Assembly (NCBI GenBank): GCA_947629225.1
Contig: CANRCY010000015.1
Location: forward strand, 1-18,536
DNA: 18,536 nt
Direction: 5' to 3'
Source: an uncultured Clostridia bacterium
Lineage (GTDB): Bacteria; Bacillota; Clostridia; Christensenellales; Borkfalkiaceae
The stretch's first letter is position 1, and each line of letters starts with the position of its first letter. This document shows positions 1-5,760 of the stretch, in pieces. Made by a program: the position numbers and the translations under genes. The notes under the pieces were generated by a model. That model was not told the origin of the DNA. It was given only the letters and a program-made list of their open reading frames with translations, and made no database searches.

Positions 1-544
1 TGAAGAGGGGCAAACTCACCCCCATGACAAGGAACACCGCCGCCGCGAGCAGCGGGACGAGCCCCGCAAAGACGAGCCCCGCGCGGCTGTCTACGACGAA
101 CGCCATCGCCATGGCGCCGAACACCACGATCGGCGAGCGCAATAAAATACGGAGCGTCATATTGACCCCCGTCTGCACCTGGTTGACGTCGCTCGTCATG
201 CGCGTGATCATGCGGGCAGTACCCATGCCGTCGATCTGCGCATACGAAAAGGACTGTAATTTATTGAAGAGACGGAGACGGAGCTCCGCCGCCGTGCCGA
301 CCGCCGCCTTTGCGGCGAAAAACTGCGCCGTGAGCGCAAAAATAAGCCCGAGCGCGCCGAACGCCACGAGCACGAGACAACCGTTTACGATATACCCTTT
401 ATCCCCGCCTGCTATGCCCGTATCGATGATCGCCGCGACCACGAGGGGAACGGTGAGTTCCATACAGGCTTCGAACAGCTTAAAGAGCGGGGCAAGGATC
501 GCCTCCTTGCGGTATGCTTTGAGGCAGGAAAAGAGATGGTTCAA
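1..544 (-). CDS. ABC exporter half-transporter (type 1 permease/ATPase), N-terminal part, truncated by window edge
   Basis: About 181 residues are visible and the gene runs off the left edge before any nucleotide-binding domain, so only the membrane half can be judged. The sequence reads NHLFSCLKAYRKEAILAPLF, then several hydrophobic helices, with ITRMTSDVNQVQTGVN in the coupling region. This closely fits the MdlB/YfiB-type half exporters (MsbA/LmrA superfamily), which pump drugs, lipids or peptides out using ATP and often pair with a second half-transporter encoded next door. The start is a TTG at 544: an in-frame TGA lies two codons upstream (it overlaps the ribosome site GAGGTGA), and no ATG occurs before residue 28. 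The TTG lies 8 bases after the stop of the cation exchanger gene, so the two are probably one transcript. Substrate cannot be inferred. Confidence 0.88.
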   Translation of the reverse strand, partial: MNHLFSCLKAYRKEAILAPLFKLFEACMELTVPLVVAAIIDTGIAGGDKGYIVNGCLVLVAFGALGLIFALTAQFFAAKAAVGTAAELRLRLFNKLQSFSYAQIDGMGTARMITRMTSDVNQVQTGVNMTLRILLRSPIVVFGAMAMAFVVDSRAGLVFAGLVPLLAAAVFLVMGVSLPLF

Positions 545-552
545 CTTTCACC

Positions 553-1572
553 TCAAACGAGAAACAGATAGACGTAGTAACCGATAAAGCACGCCAGCAT
601 CGCCGCGCCCGCGATCCTTCCGATCTTGTGCCCCTTGACGAGAGCGAAGAGGTACAAAAGGACTGCCGCCCCGAACGCCACGAGAGCGTCGATGAAGTTG
701 CTCGCCGCGCCTGCCGTCGTAAAGGCGAGAGGGCAGAACAGGGAAGCCGCGCCCGCCACGAGCAGAATGTTGAAGATGTTGGAGCCGATAACGTTGCCGA
801 CGGCGATGTCCGTCTCTCCCTTGATCGCCGCCACGACCGAAGTGACGAGCTCGGGGAGCGACGTGCCGATGGCGACCACGGTGAGCCCGATGATGCGCTC
901 GGAAACGCCGAAATAGTTTGCAATATACTTCGCCGCGTCGACGAGAAGGGTGCCGCCGCCCACGACCATGCCGAGCCCGACGAGGGCGAGCACGATCAAA
1001 AACCAGAGCCTTTGCTTCATTTTGTCCAGCCAGAGACCGATTTTTCCCTTCTTTTTTGCTTTCCCCTTTTCTTTTTCGGGCGGGACGCTCTTTTCGAGCG
1101 TCTTCGCCTTTTTCTGTTCCTTTAACGCGCCGTGAACGAGAACGGTCATATAAGCGACGAAAACGGCGAGAAAAATAATACCGTCCCACCAATTGAGCGC
1201 ATTCCCCCAGACGCCGAGCCCGATGAGAAGGGCGCTCGAAAGGAGCAACACGGGCAGGTCGAGCACGAGGGAATTTTTTTGCACGGGCAGGGAATGAAAG
1301 AGCGCCGCGACCCCCAAAATGAGCAGGATGTTGCAGATATTGCTCCCCACGACGTTGCCGATGGAGATGTCGGTGGACTTTTGGATGGCGGAAGTGACGG
1401 AGACGCACAGCTCGGGCGCGCTCGTGCCGAAGGCGACGATCGTGAGCCCGATGACGAGGGCGGGAATTTTGCACTTTTCGGCGATGCCCGCGCTCCCGTC
1501 CACAAACCAATCCGCGCCCTTTACGAGGAGCGCGAATCCGAGTACAAGCAGAAAAATTTGCAGAGCCAACAT
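553..1572 (-). CDS. CaCA-family Na+(K+)/Ca2+ exchanger, YrbG-like
   Basis: A 339-aa integral membrane antiporter expected to exchange Ca2+ for Na+ or H+ at the cytoplasmic membrane. The two inverted alpha repeats that define the family are both intact: GTSAPEL (49-55) with GNVVGSN (72-78), and GTSLPEL (236-242) with GNVIGSN (259-265). These carry the conserved acidic and polar ion-binding residues. About ten hydrophobic segments are visible, split by a Lys/Glu-rich cytosolic loop at about 150-187, the usual place for the loop between the two halves. Length is typical of bacterial YrbG-type members. The start is supported by AAAGGAG at 1588-1582, 9 bases upstream. A good sigma-A promoter lies at 1727-1699. 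The ABC exporter follows 8 bases downstream. The family is clear; the ion preference is inferred from the family. Confidence 0.93.
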   Translation of the reverse strand: MLALQIFLLVLGFALLVKGADWFVDGSAGIAEKCKIPALVIGLTIVAFGTSAPELCVSVTSAIQKSTDISIGNVVGSNICNILLILGVAALFHSLPVQKNSLVLDLPVLLLSSALLIGLGVWGNALNWWDGIIFLAVFVAYMTVLVHGALKEQKKAKTLEKSVPPEKEKGKAKKKGKIGLWLDKMKQRLWFLIVLALVGLGMVVGGGTLLVDAAKYIANYFGVSERIIGLTVVAIGTSLPELVTSVVAAIKGETDIAVGNVIGSNIFNILLVAGAASLFCPLAFTTAGAASNFIDALVAFGAAVLLYLFALVKGHKIGRIAGAAMLACFIGYYVYLFLV

Positions 1573-1636
1573 ACCCTAATACTCCTTTTGTCCGACCGTG
1601 CAGAAGGTCTTGTCATTCTTCCGAACCGCCGCGACA

Positions 1637-1652
1637 CGGGGGAATTCCCCCG
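1637..1652. other. 16-bp perfect palindrome in the exchanger 5' leader
   Basis: CGGGGGAATTCCCCCG is a perfect 16-bp inverted repeat between the predicted promoter (1727-1699) and the ribosome site (1588-1582) of the exchanger gene. It could be an operator or a small hairpin in the leader, or chance. No T-tract follows on either strand, so it is not a terminator. Confidence 0.4.
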
Positions 1653-1698
1653 GGGTATGTTGCCGCGCGCGCAAAGGACTACTCCCCTTCCGCAAAAG

Positions 1699-1727
1699 AG
1701 CGTATCACTTGCATGGCGAATTGTCAA
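1699..1727 (-). promoter_or_regulatory. Promoter of the exchanger/ABC exporter operon
   Basis: On the minus strand TTGACA (1727-1722), a 17-base spacer and TACGCT (1704-1699). The -35 is perfect and the -10 matches 3 of 6. The upstream 14 bases AAAATCGCTTGACA are identical to those of the rightward promoter at 5251. It falls between the end of the preceding gene (1758) and the exchanger start, leaving a leader of about 120 bases. Confidence 0.55.
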
Positions 1728-1757
1728 GCGATTTTCCGCATGCCCGCCGAAGGCGCG

Positions 1758-2009
1758 CTACGCCTTGCCGTAAATTTCGCGTATCCTGCCGAGCGGAACG
1801 GGCGCGCAGTGCCCGTCCGCCTCTTCCACTTTGAGGACGACCCCCTCCCGCGGGAAGTCCCCTTTGCCGAAGGGCACGCTCACCCTCTCCCCCGCGGCAA
1901 TGTCCGACGTGGGAGACAGATACCAATAGGGCGCGCCGTCGATCTCCACCTTGACGAAGGTGTGCATCAGATTGTCGCGGATGACTCCGCCGCTCATGGA
2001 ATGGATCAT
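1758..2009 (-). CDS. Small 83-aa protein resembling the N-terminal beta-barrel of primosomal helicase PriA
   Basis: The segment VKVEIDGAPYWYLSPTSDIA followed by AGERVSVPFGKGDFPREGVV (about residues 19-58) has the 'Y-L-P, G-(D/E)-R-V-x-V-P-F-G, G-V-V' pattern of the PriA 3'-DNA-binding beta-barrel. No helicase domain follows: the gene stops at residue 83. It may be a stand-alone small beta-barrel protein whose function I do not recognise. The start is supported by AAGGAG at 2020-2015 with a 5-base spacer, and the upstream cls stop codon (2021-2019) lies inside that ribosome site. It is therefore the last gene of the trmL-LRR-cls operon. The resemblance rests on pattern only. Confidence 0.65.
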   Translation of the reverse strand: MIHSMSGGVIRDNLMHTFVKVEIDGAPYWYLSPTSDIAAGERVSVPFGKGDFPREGVVLKVEEADGHCAPVPLGRIREIYGKA

Positions 2010-2018
2010 GCTCTCTCC

Positions 2019-3599
2019 TTAAAACATGGGTGCGAATACCTTTGCGAGTTCGCAAATGCCCCGCCAGACGACGCTCCGTTTCGCGTCCTCTTCCGTCTGC
2101 AACTGCGAGATCGCAAACGTCTCTTCATAGTCGGCTTTGAGCGCCTCGTTCGCCTTTGTTTTGTACATGAGGACCGCGTCTTCGAAATGGTGCAGAAGAG
2201 AGCGGTAGTCGAGGTTGATCGTCCCGACCACGGCGATCTCGTCGTCGGCAAGAAAGCTCTTTGCGTGGATAAAACCGGGGGTGTATTCGTAAATTTTCAC
2301 GCCGCCGCGGATGAGCGCGAGATAGTTGGAGCGGGTGAGCGCGAACGGAACTTTTTTATCGGGAATGTGCGGCGTGATGATGCGCACGTCCACCCCCCGC
2401 GCGCTCGCCGAAAGCATTGCGGCGCGCATGCGGTAGTCGATGATGAGGTAGGGCGACATGATCCATACATACTTCTTCGCCTGCGACAAAATGCCGATAT
2501 AGACGTCCTCGGCGAGGTGCCGCCCATAGAGCGGACGGGGACCGTCGCCATAGGGCTGTACGAGCCCCTCTCCCTCGAAAACTTCGTACGTCTCGGGAAG
2601 ATAGGGCGTAAAGTCCTCCGATTCCTTGGCGCGCAGGTTGTAGAGGCGCAGGAACATGAGAATGAGCCCCCTCACCCCCTCTCCTTCGAGGCGGACAGCC
2701 GTATCCTTCCACCTGCCGAAGGGTTGGACCTCGTTGATGTATTCGTCCGCGAGATTGATGCCGCCCGTGTAACCGATCTTTCCGTCGACGACGACGATCT
2801 TGCGGTGGTCGCGGTTGTTGTGCAGATTGGTGATAATGGGCACAAAGGGGTTGAATTTGACGCAGGCGATGCCCGCCTTTCGGAGTTCTTTATAATACCC
2901 CGCGCGCAGTTTGCCCATGCAACCGATGTCATCGTAAATGACGCGCACTTCGACCCCCTCTTTGACCTTTTCTTTGAGCACGTCGAGCACGCTATACCAC
3001 ATTTTGCCCCGCGCGAGAATGAAATATTCGAGGAAGATGTACTCTTTCGCCCCCATGAGGTCTTCGAGGAGCCGCCCGAAAAACGCCTCTCCCGTGGGGA
3101 AGTACTCGGTCTTGGTGTTGGCATGGACGATGGCGTTGCGGTTGCCGCGGAAGAGCTCCTCAGAAAGGGGAGCCCAATCCTTCATCTGCTCGGCAAGCTG
3201 CTCCTTGGAGAAAATGCGCCTTGCGAACGGGCGGGAACGCTCGTTGAGGAGAGCGTATGCCTTGCGCTGTTTTTTGGAAGGACGGTTATAGGAAAACACG
3301 ACGTAGATCGCCACGCCGAACACGTTGAGCACGACGACGCACAAAATCCACGGGATTTTCGTCTCGGGGAGCATGTCGCGGTTGACGACGCTCAGAGCGG
3401 CGACGATGACGACGATCCACTGCACTGCCGAAAAGCAGAAATGCACATAGGGGGAAGCGGCGGGAAAATAGGCGGCAAGCAAATATTCGGCAATGTACGC
3501 CGCCCCGATCACGACCAAAACGTTGAACACAAAGGTGAGAATGATCGTGAGCGCCACGATGAAAAACCTGCTGAAAAATATTTTGAGGTATCTTTTCAT
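2019..3599 (-). CDS. cls: Cardiolipin synthase (phospholipase D superfamily)
   Basis: A 526-aa membrane enzyme that joins two phosphatidylglycerol molecules into cardiolipin plus glycerol. Two N-terminal hydrophobic segments (about 10-45) and a further pair (about 53-105) form the membrane anchor. Both HKD catalytic motifs are complete: H265-K267-D272, followed by GYTGGINLADEY, and H445-K447-D452, followed by GTINLDYRSL. Length is somewhat above the usual 480-510 because of the long membrane region. The start at 3599 has a strong AAAGGAGG site 8 bases upstream. A longer in-frame reading back to 3863 lies over the neighbouring gene and lacks membrane-protein character. The ATG overlaps the stop of the upstream LRR gene as ATGA, so the two are probably translationally coupled. 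Confidence 0.95.
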   Translation of the reverse strand: MKRYLKIFFSRFFIVALTIILTFVFNVLVVIGAAYIAEYLLAAYFPAASPYVHFCFSAVQWIVVIVAALSVVNRDMLPETKIPWILCVVVLNVFGVAIYVVFSYNRPSKKQRKAYALLNERSRPFARRIFSKEQLAEQMKDWAPLSEELFRGNRNAIVHANTKTEYFPTGEAFFGRLLEDLMGAKEYIFLEYFILARGKMWYSVLDVLKEKVKEGVEVRVIYDDIGCMGKLRAGYYKELRKAGIACVKFNPFVPIITNLHNNRDHRKIVVVDGKIGYTGGINLADEYINEVQPFGRWKDTAVRLEGEGVRGLILMFLRLYNLRAKESEDFTPYLPETYEVFEGEGLVQPYGDGPRPLYGRHLAEDVYIGILSQAKKYVWIMSPYLIIDYRMRAAMLSASARGVDVRIITPHIPDKKVPFALTRSNYLALIRGGVKIYEYTPGFIHAKSFLADDEIAVVGTINLDYRSLLHHFEDAVLMYKTKANEALKADYEETFAISQLQTEEDAKRSVVWRGICELAKVFAPMF

Positions 3600-4672
3600 C
3601 CGTTGTTCCTCCTTTCGTAAAGAAAGCACCCGCAGGGAAGGGGAGAAGCGGAAAAACCCTCCGCTTTGAACTCCGCCGCGGTGTGCAGACGGAGCAAGCC
3701 CTTGCAAGGGACAAACGCCCCTTCCTCGATCTCTTCCGCGGGAATGCCGCAAAGATCGATCTCTTCCACCCCGCCGCACCCCAAAAAGGCAAAGCGCGAA
3801 ATGCTCCCACCGCCGATCGCAATCCGCCGCAGAGCAGACGGGATTTCCTCTCCGAACGCCCAAAGGACGCGGCTGTCATAGTCGCTCCCCGCCCTTCCTT
3901 CGGCGCTCCCCGCATAGGGCAGGGAAACTTCGGTGAGACCGCGGCAGGGGGAGAGCGCCCCTTCGTCGCAAAAATCGTATCCGTCCGCTTCGAACCGCGT
4001 AAGGCAGGGCAGAGCCGCAACGAGACGCGTTCCGCCCGGCGTGCGAAGATAGAGCCCGCCGCCGCGGACGAAGTAGGGAGCTTCCGCCTCAATTTCGGCG
4101 ATCTCTGTGCCGCAGAGCGCCTCGGCGGACAGCATAGCTTCGGCGCGGACGGTGAGTTTTTCCGCTCCCGTAAGCGCGACCGTGCCCGCGGGAAAGCTCC
4201 CGTCGAGCAAGACGATCGTGCCGAAACTGCGGCGGTCGGTGCGGAAGACGCGCTCGCCGTCGAACGCGAAAAAGTCGTCCGAAAAGTACACCGTATCGCC
4301 GAATGTGCGCATAAGCGCCGCCCGTTCGATGCGCGAGAGCCCGCCGAACGAGGCGTTCAAGAGCGAGAGAAGGTCTCCGTCTTGCAAGACGGAATAGCAT
4401 GCGCGGTACTGCTCTCCCGCGGCGATCCTGCCCTGCATTCCCCCGCGCAGGAGCACGGCTCCCTCGCCGTCCCCTCCCGCGAGCGCGGAATAGGCAGAGG
4501 AAAAGCTCTCTTCGCTCCGTGCGCCGTCTTCCCAGACGGCTTCGTAACTCTCCTCGCTCGCAAAAATTTTATGCGGGCGGGGCAAAAAGCAGAGCAGGGC
4601 GCAGACGAGATAGCTTGCCGCGAACATAAGAGCCGAAAGTACGACCGTTTTGCGAGAACGTTTTTCTACCAT
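3596..4672 (-). CDS. Membrane-anchored BspA-type leucine-rich-repeat protein
   Basis: A 358-aa protein that starts MVEKRSRKTVVLSALMFAAS: a short basic N-terminus and one hydrophobic helix (about 9-30), with no lipobox, so it is probably a signal anchor with the rest outside the cell. The second half shows degenerate BspA (LRR_5) repeats, for example FLGCGGVEEIDLCGIPAEEI followed by EEGAFVPCKGLLRL near the C-terminus, and LSPCRGLTEVSLP earlier. The pattern is 'AF-x-C-x-x-L-x-x-I-x-x-P'. Such domains usually bind proteins or host surfaces. The start ATG (4672) overlaps the trmL stop by 7 bases (ATGGTAG) and the stop overlaps the cls start by 4 bases (ATGA). The tight packing suggests coordinated synthesis with TrmL and cardiolipin synthase. 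No specific function is recognised. An in-frame reading back to 5080 runs over trmL and is rejected. Confidence 0.85.
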   Translation of the reverse strand: MVEKRSRKTVVLSALMFAASYLVCALLCFLPRPHKIFASEESYEAVWEDGARSEESFSSAYSALAGGDGEGAVLLRGGMQGRIAAGEQYRACYSVLQDGDLLSLLNASFGGLSRIERAALMRTFGDTVYFSDDFFAFDGERVFRTDRRSFGTIVLLDGSFPAGTVALTGAEKLTVRAEAMLSAEALCGTEIAEIEAEAPYFVRGGGLYLRTPGGTRLVAALPCLTRFEADGYDFCDEGALSPCRGLTEVSLPYAGSAEGRAGSDYDSRVLWAFGEEIPSALRRIAIGGGSISRFAFLGCGGVEEIDLCGIPAEEIEEGAFVPCKGLLRLHTAAEFKAEGFSASPLPCGCFLYERRNNG

Positions 4673-5157
4673 TTCAGACGGTGCAACTCCCCTTCGAGCG
4701 TCATTCCGGCAAACGCGTTCTGGCGGAGCCCCTCGTATACGGCGACCGCAACGGCGTTGGAGAGATTGAGGGAACGCAGATCCCCGACCATGGGAATGCG
4801 CACGCAATCGTCGGGACGGCTTTTCAGCAGTTCCTCGGGAAGCCCCCGCGTCTCTTTGCCGAATACGAGCGCGTCCCCCTCGCCGTAAGCCGCCTCGGTA
4901 TATACCCGTTTTGCCTTTGTGGTAAACAAATGGAGCTTTGCCCCGCCGAGCGCCGAGAGCGCCTCTTCGAACGTCTCGTGTACCTTCACTTCGACCAAGT
5001 TCCAATAATCGAGCCCCGCGCGTTTGAGATAGCGGTCGGAGAGCTCGAAGCCGAGCGGCTTGACGAGATGGAGCACGCACCCCGTTGCGGCACAGGTGCG
5101 CGCGATATTTCCCGCGTTCTGCGGGATTTCGGGTTCGACGAGCACAACGTGAAACAT
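4666..5157 (-). CDS. trmL: tRNA (cytidine/uridine(34)-2'-O)-methyltransferase, TrmL
   Basis: A 163-aa SPOUT-family RNA methyltransferase that uses S-adenosylmethionine to methylate the 2'-OH of the wobble nucleotide of certain tRNA-Leu species. Diagnostic stretches are EPEIPQNAGNIART (9-22), LVFGKETRGLPEE (97-109) and IPM..LRSLNLSNAVAVAVYE (121-142), the last two forming the trefoil-knot cofactor site. Length matches the family (150-165 aa). The start at 5157 gives the canonical MFHVVLVEPEIPQN terminus and has GAGGAG 6 bases upstream. An in-frame extension to 5385 would translate the leader hairpin and is rejected. This is the first gene of a leftward operon. Its best promoter (5438-5410) gives a leader of about 245 bases that begins with a perfect stem-loop and is overlapped by a predicted opposing RNA. 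Confidence 0.95.
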   Translation of the reverse strand: MFHVVLVEPEIPQNAGNIARTCAATGCVLHLVKPLGFELSDRYLKRAGLDYWNLVEVKVHETFEEALSALGGAKLHLFTTKAKRVYTEAAYGEGDALVFGKETRGLPEELLKSRPDDCVRIPMVGDLRSLNLSNAVAVAVYEGLRQNAFAGMTLEGELHRLKW

Positions 5158-5250
5158 GCTTTTCTCCTCATTTTTTTGGATATTTTGCGTAACGGGTCGG
5201 GATTTTTCGGAAAATTTTCCCCTTTTTTTGCGGAAGAGAAGAAAAATCGC

Positions 5251-5279
5251 TTGACACGTCCGCCCGCTTTTTCTATAAT
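5251..5279 (+). promoter_or_regulatory. Perfect-consensus rightward promoter
   Basis: TTGACA (5251-5256), a 17-base spacer, TATAAT (5274-5279): a full match to the sigma-A/sigma-70 consensus, with A/T-rich tracts upstream (5205-5247) that could act as an UP element. Start of transcription would be near 5286. No gene starts close downstream. The nearest element is the 15-bp stem-loop at 5350-5382 and the nearest gene is at 5761. Confidence 0.75.
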
Positions 5280-5285
5280 GGCACA

Positions 5286-5382
5286 GTACGGTGACGTTCC
5301 CCGCGGAACGACACCCGACCAATCGCTTACACATCCCATATTTTTTCTCATTAAAACGTCGGGCTCTGCCCGACGTTTTAAT
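5286..5382 (+). ncRNA. Candidate small RNA, antisense to the trmL operon leader
   Basis: A transcript from the perfect promoter at 5251-5279 would start near 5286 and reach the stem-loop ending at 5382, giving about 97 nt. It contains a 6-bp hairpin (CGTTCC 5295-5300, loop CCGC, GGAACG 5305-5310), a single-stranded C/A/U-rich middle part, and the 15-bp terminal stem. The only open frame inside (a GTG at 5291) has no ribosome site. The whole RNA would be complementary to the trmL leader transcribed from 5438-5410. I do not recognise a known RNA family. Existence is inferred from promoter plus hairpin only. Confidence 0.35.
5350..5382. terminator. Perfect 15-bp stem-loop, probable bidirectional terminator or attenuator
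   Basis: ATTAAAACGTCGGGC (5350-5364), loop TCT, GCCCGACGTTTTAAT (5368-5382). The GC-rich core is flanked by AAAA on one arm and TTTT on the other, so each strand ends in a U-rich arm. For the rightward transcript (from about 5286) it would be a terminator. For the leftward transcript (from about 5403) it lies roughly 20-55 bases after the start, ahead of trmL, where termination would be attenuation. Confidence 0.6.
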
Positions 5383-5409
5383 CATTCGAGAGCGCTACGG
5401 GTATGTGGT

Positions 5410-5438
5410 ATTTTACCATGCGGGGAAAATTTTGTCAA
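5410..5438 (-). promoter_or_regulatory. Promoter of the trmL-LRR-cls operon
   Basis: On the minus strand TTGACA (5438-5433), a 17-base spacer, TAAAAT (5415-5410): one mismatch from consensus. Transcription would start near 5403 and enter the stem-loop at 5382-5350 before reaching trmL at 5157. No better promoter is visible between the stem-loop and trmL. Confidence 0.65.
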
Positions 5439-5760
5439 GCCCTTGAATATATTCATTCGCGGAACTTATAAATGTTTGGTTTGATATTATAATTTCTTAT
5501 ATTCCTTCCGCTCAATTTTGTGAAATTTTACCGTTTTTTTCATATTTTTTGTGGAAAAAACCTCTTTTTTTCGGGGAAAAGCCCCTATTTTGTGAGTTTT
5601 TCTCACTTAAAAAATCAAACGCATTTTACTTGCAATTTTATATTCGATGTGTTAATGTATAAACAGAAGCATTTAATAATAAGGGGCGACGCGCCCGCGC
5701 GCAAGAAAGCGCGGTTTTTCGGCGGCGCGTTGCGGCATACTTTGTTTATGGAGGTTTTGT
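5439..5760 (+). promoter_or_regulatory. AT-rich promoter/leader region of the 1629-aa lipoprotein gene
   Basis: No gene fits in this 322-base stretch. A perfect TATAAT sits at 5488-5493 with a weak -35 (CTTATA, 5465-5470, 17-base spacer). A TTGCAA at 5630-5635 followed by TAATGT/TATAAA near 5653-5663 is a weaker second candidate. Small hairpins occur at 5573-5585 (GGGG-AAAAG-CCCC) and 5592-5606 (GTGAG-TTTTT-CTCAC). T-runs are frequent. The ribosome site GGAGG (5750-5754) is 6 bases before the ATG at 5761. Starting from the first promoter the leader would be about 260 bases. Confidence 0.45.
5684..5729 (+). promoter_or_regulatory. Attenuator-like set of mutually exclusive hairpins
   Basis: GGGCG (5684-5688) can pair with CGCCC (5692-5696). 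CCGCGC (5695-5700) can pair with GCGCGG (5709-5714), which is directly followed by TTTTT (5715-5719) and so looks like an intrinsic terminator. CGCGCC (5690-5695) can also pair with GGCGCG (5724-5729), excluding the others. The set sits 30 bases before the ribosome site of the 1629-aa gene. Pairing by GC-rich sequence is easy to find by chance, and no known riboswitch is recognised. Confidence 0.3.

Noticed and set aside
1750..1766. AAGGCG/CGCCTT hairpin at the end of the 83-aa gene as a terminator
   Set aside because: No T-tract on either strand and the stem overlaps the stop codon; likely chance in GC-rich sequence.
1713..3620. A 635-codon plus-strand frame opposite cls and the small gene
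   Set aside because: Antisense to cls, whose two HKD motifs and ribosome site prove the minus strand is coding.
3600..3863. N-terminal extension of cls to 3863
   Set aside because: Arg-rich, lies within the LRR gene, and the 3599 ATG has an AAAGGAGG site and begins the membrane anchor.
4666..5385. trmL extended in frame to an ATG at 5385
   Set aside because: The added residues translate the leader hairpin and the opposing promoter, there is no ribosome site, and the TrmL family begins exactly at the 5157 ATG.
5291..5446. 51-codon GTG frame in the candidate small RNA region
   Set aside because: No ribosome site, crosses the terminator-like hairpin and the opposing promoter, and has no protein-like features.
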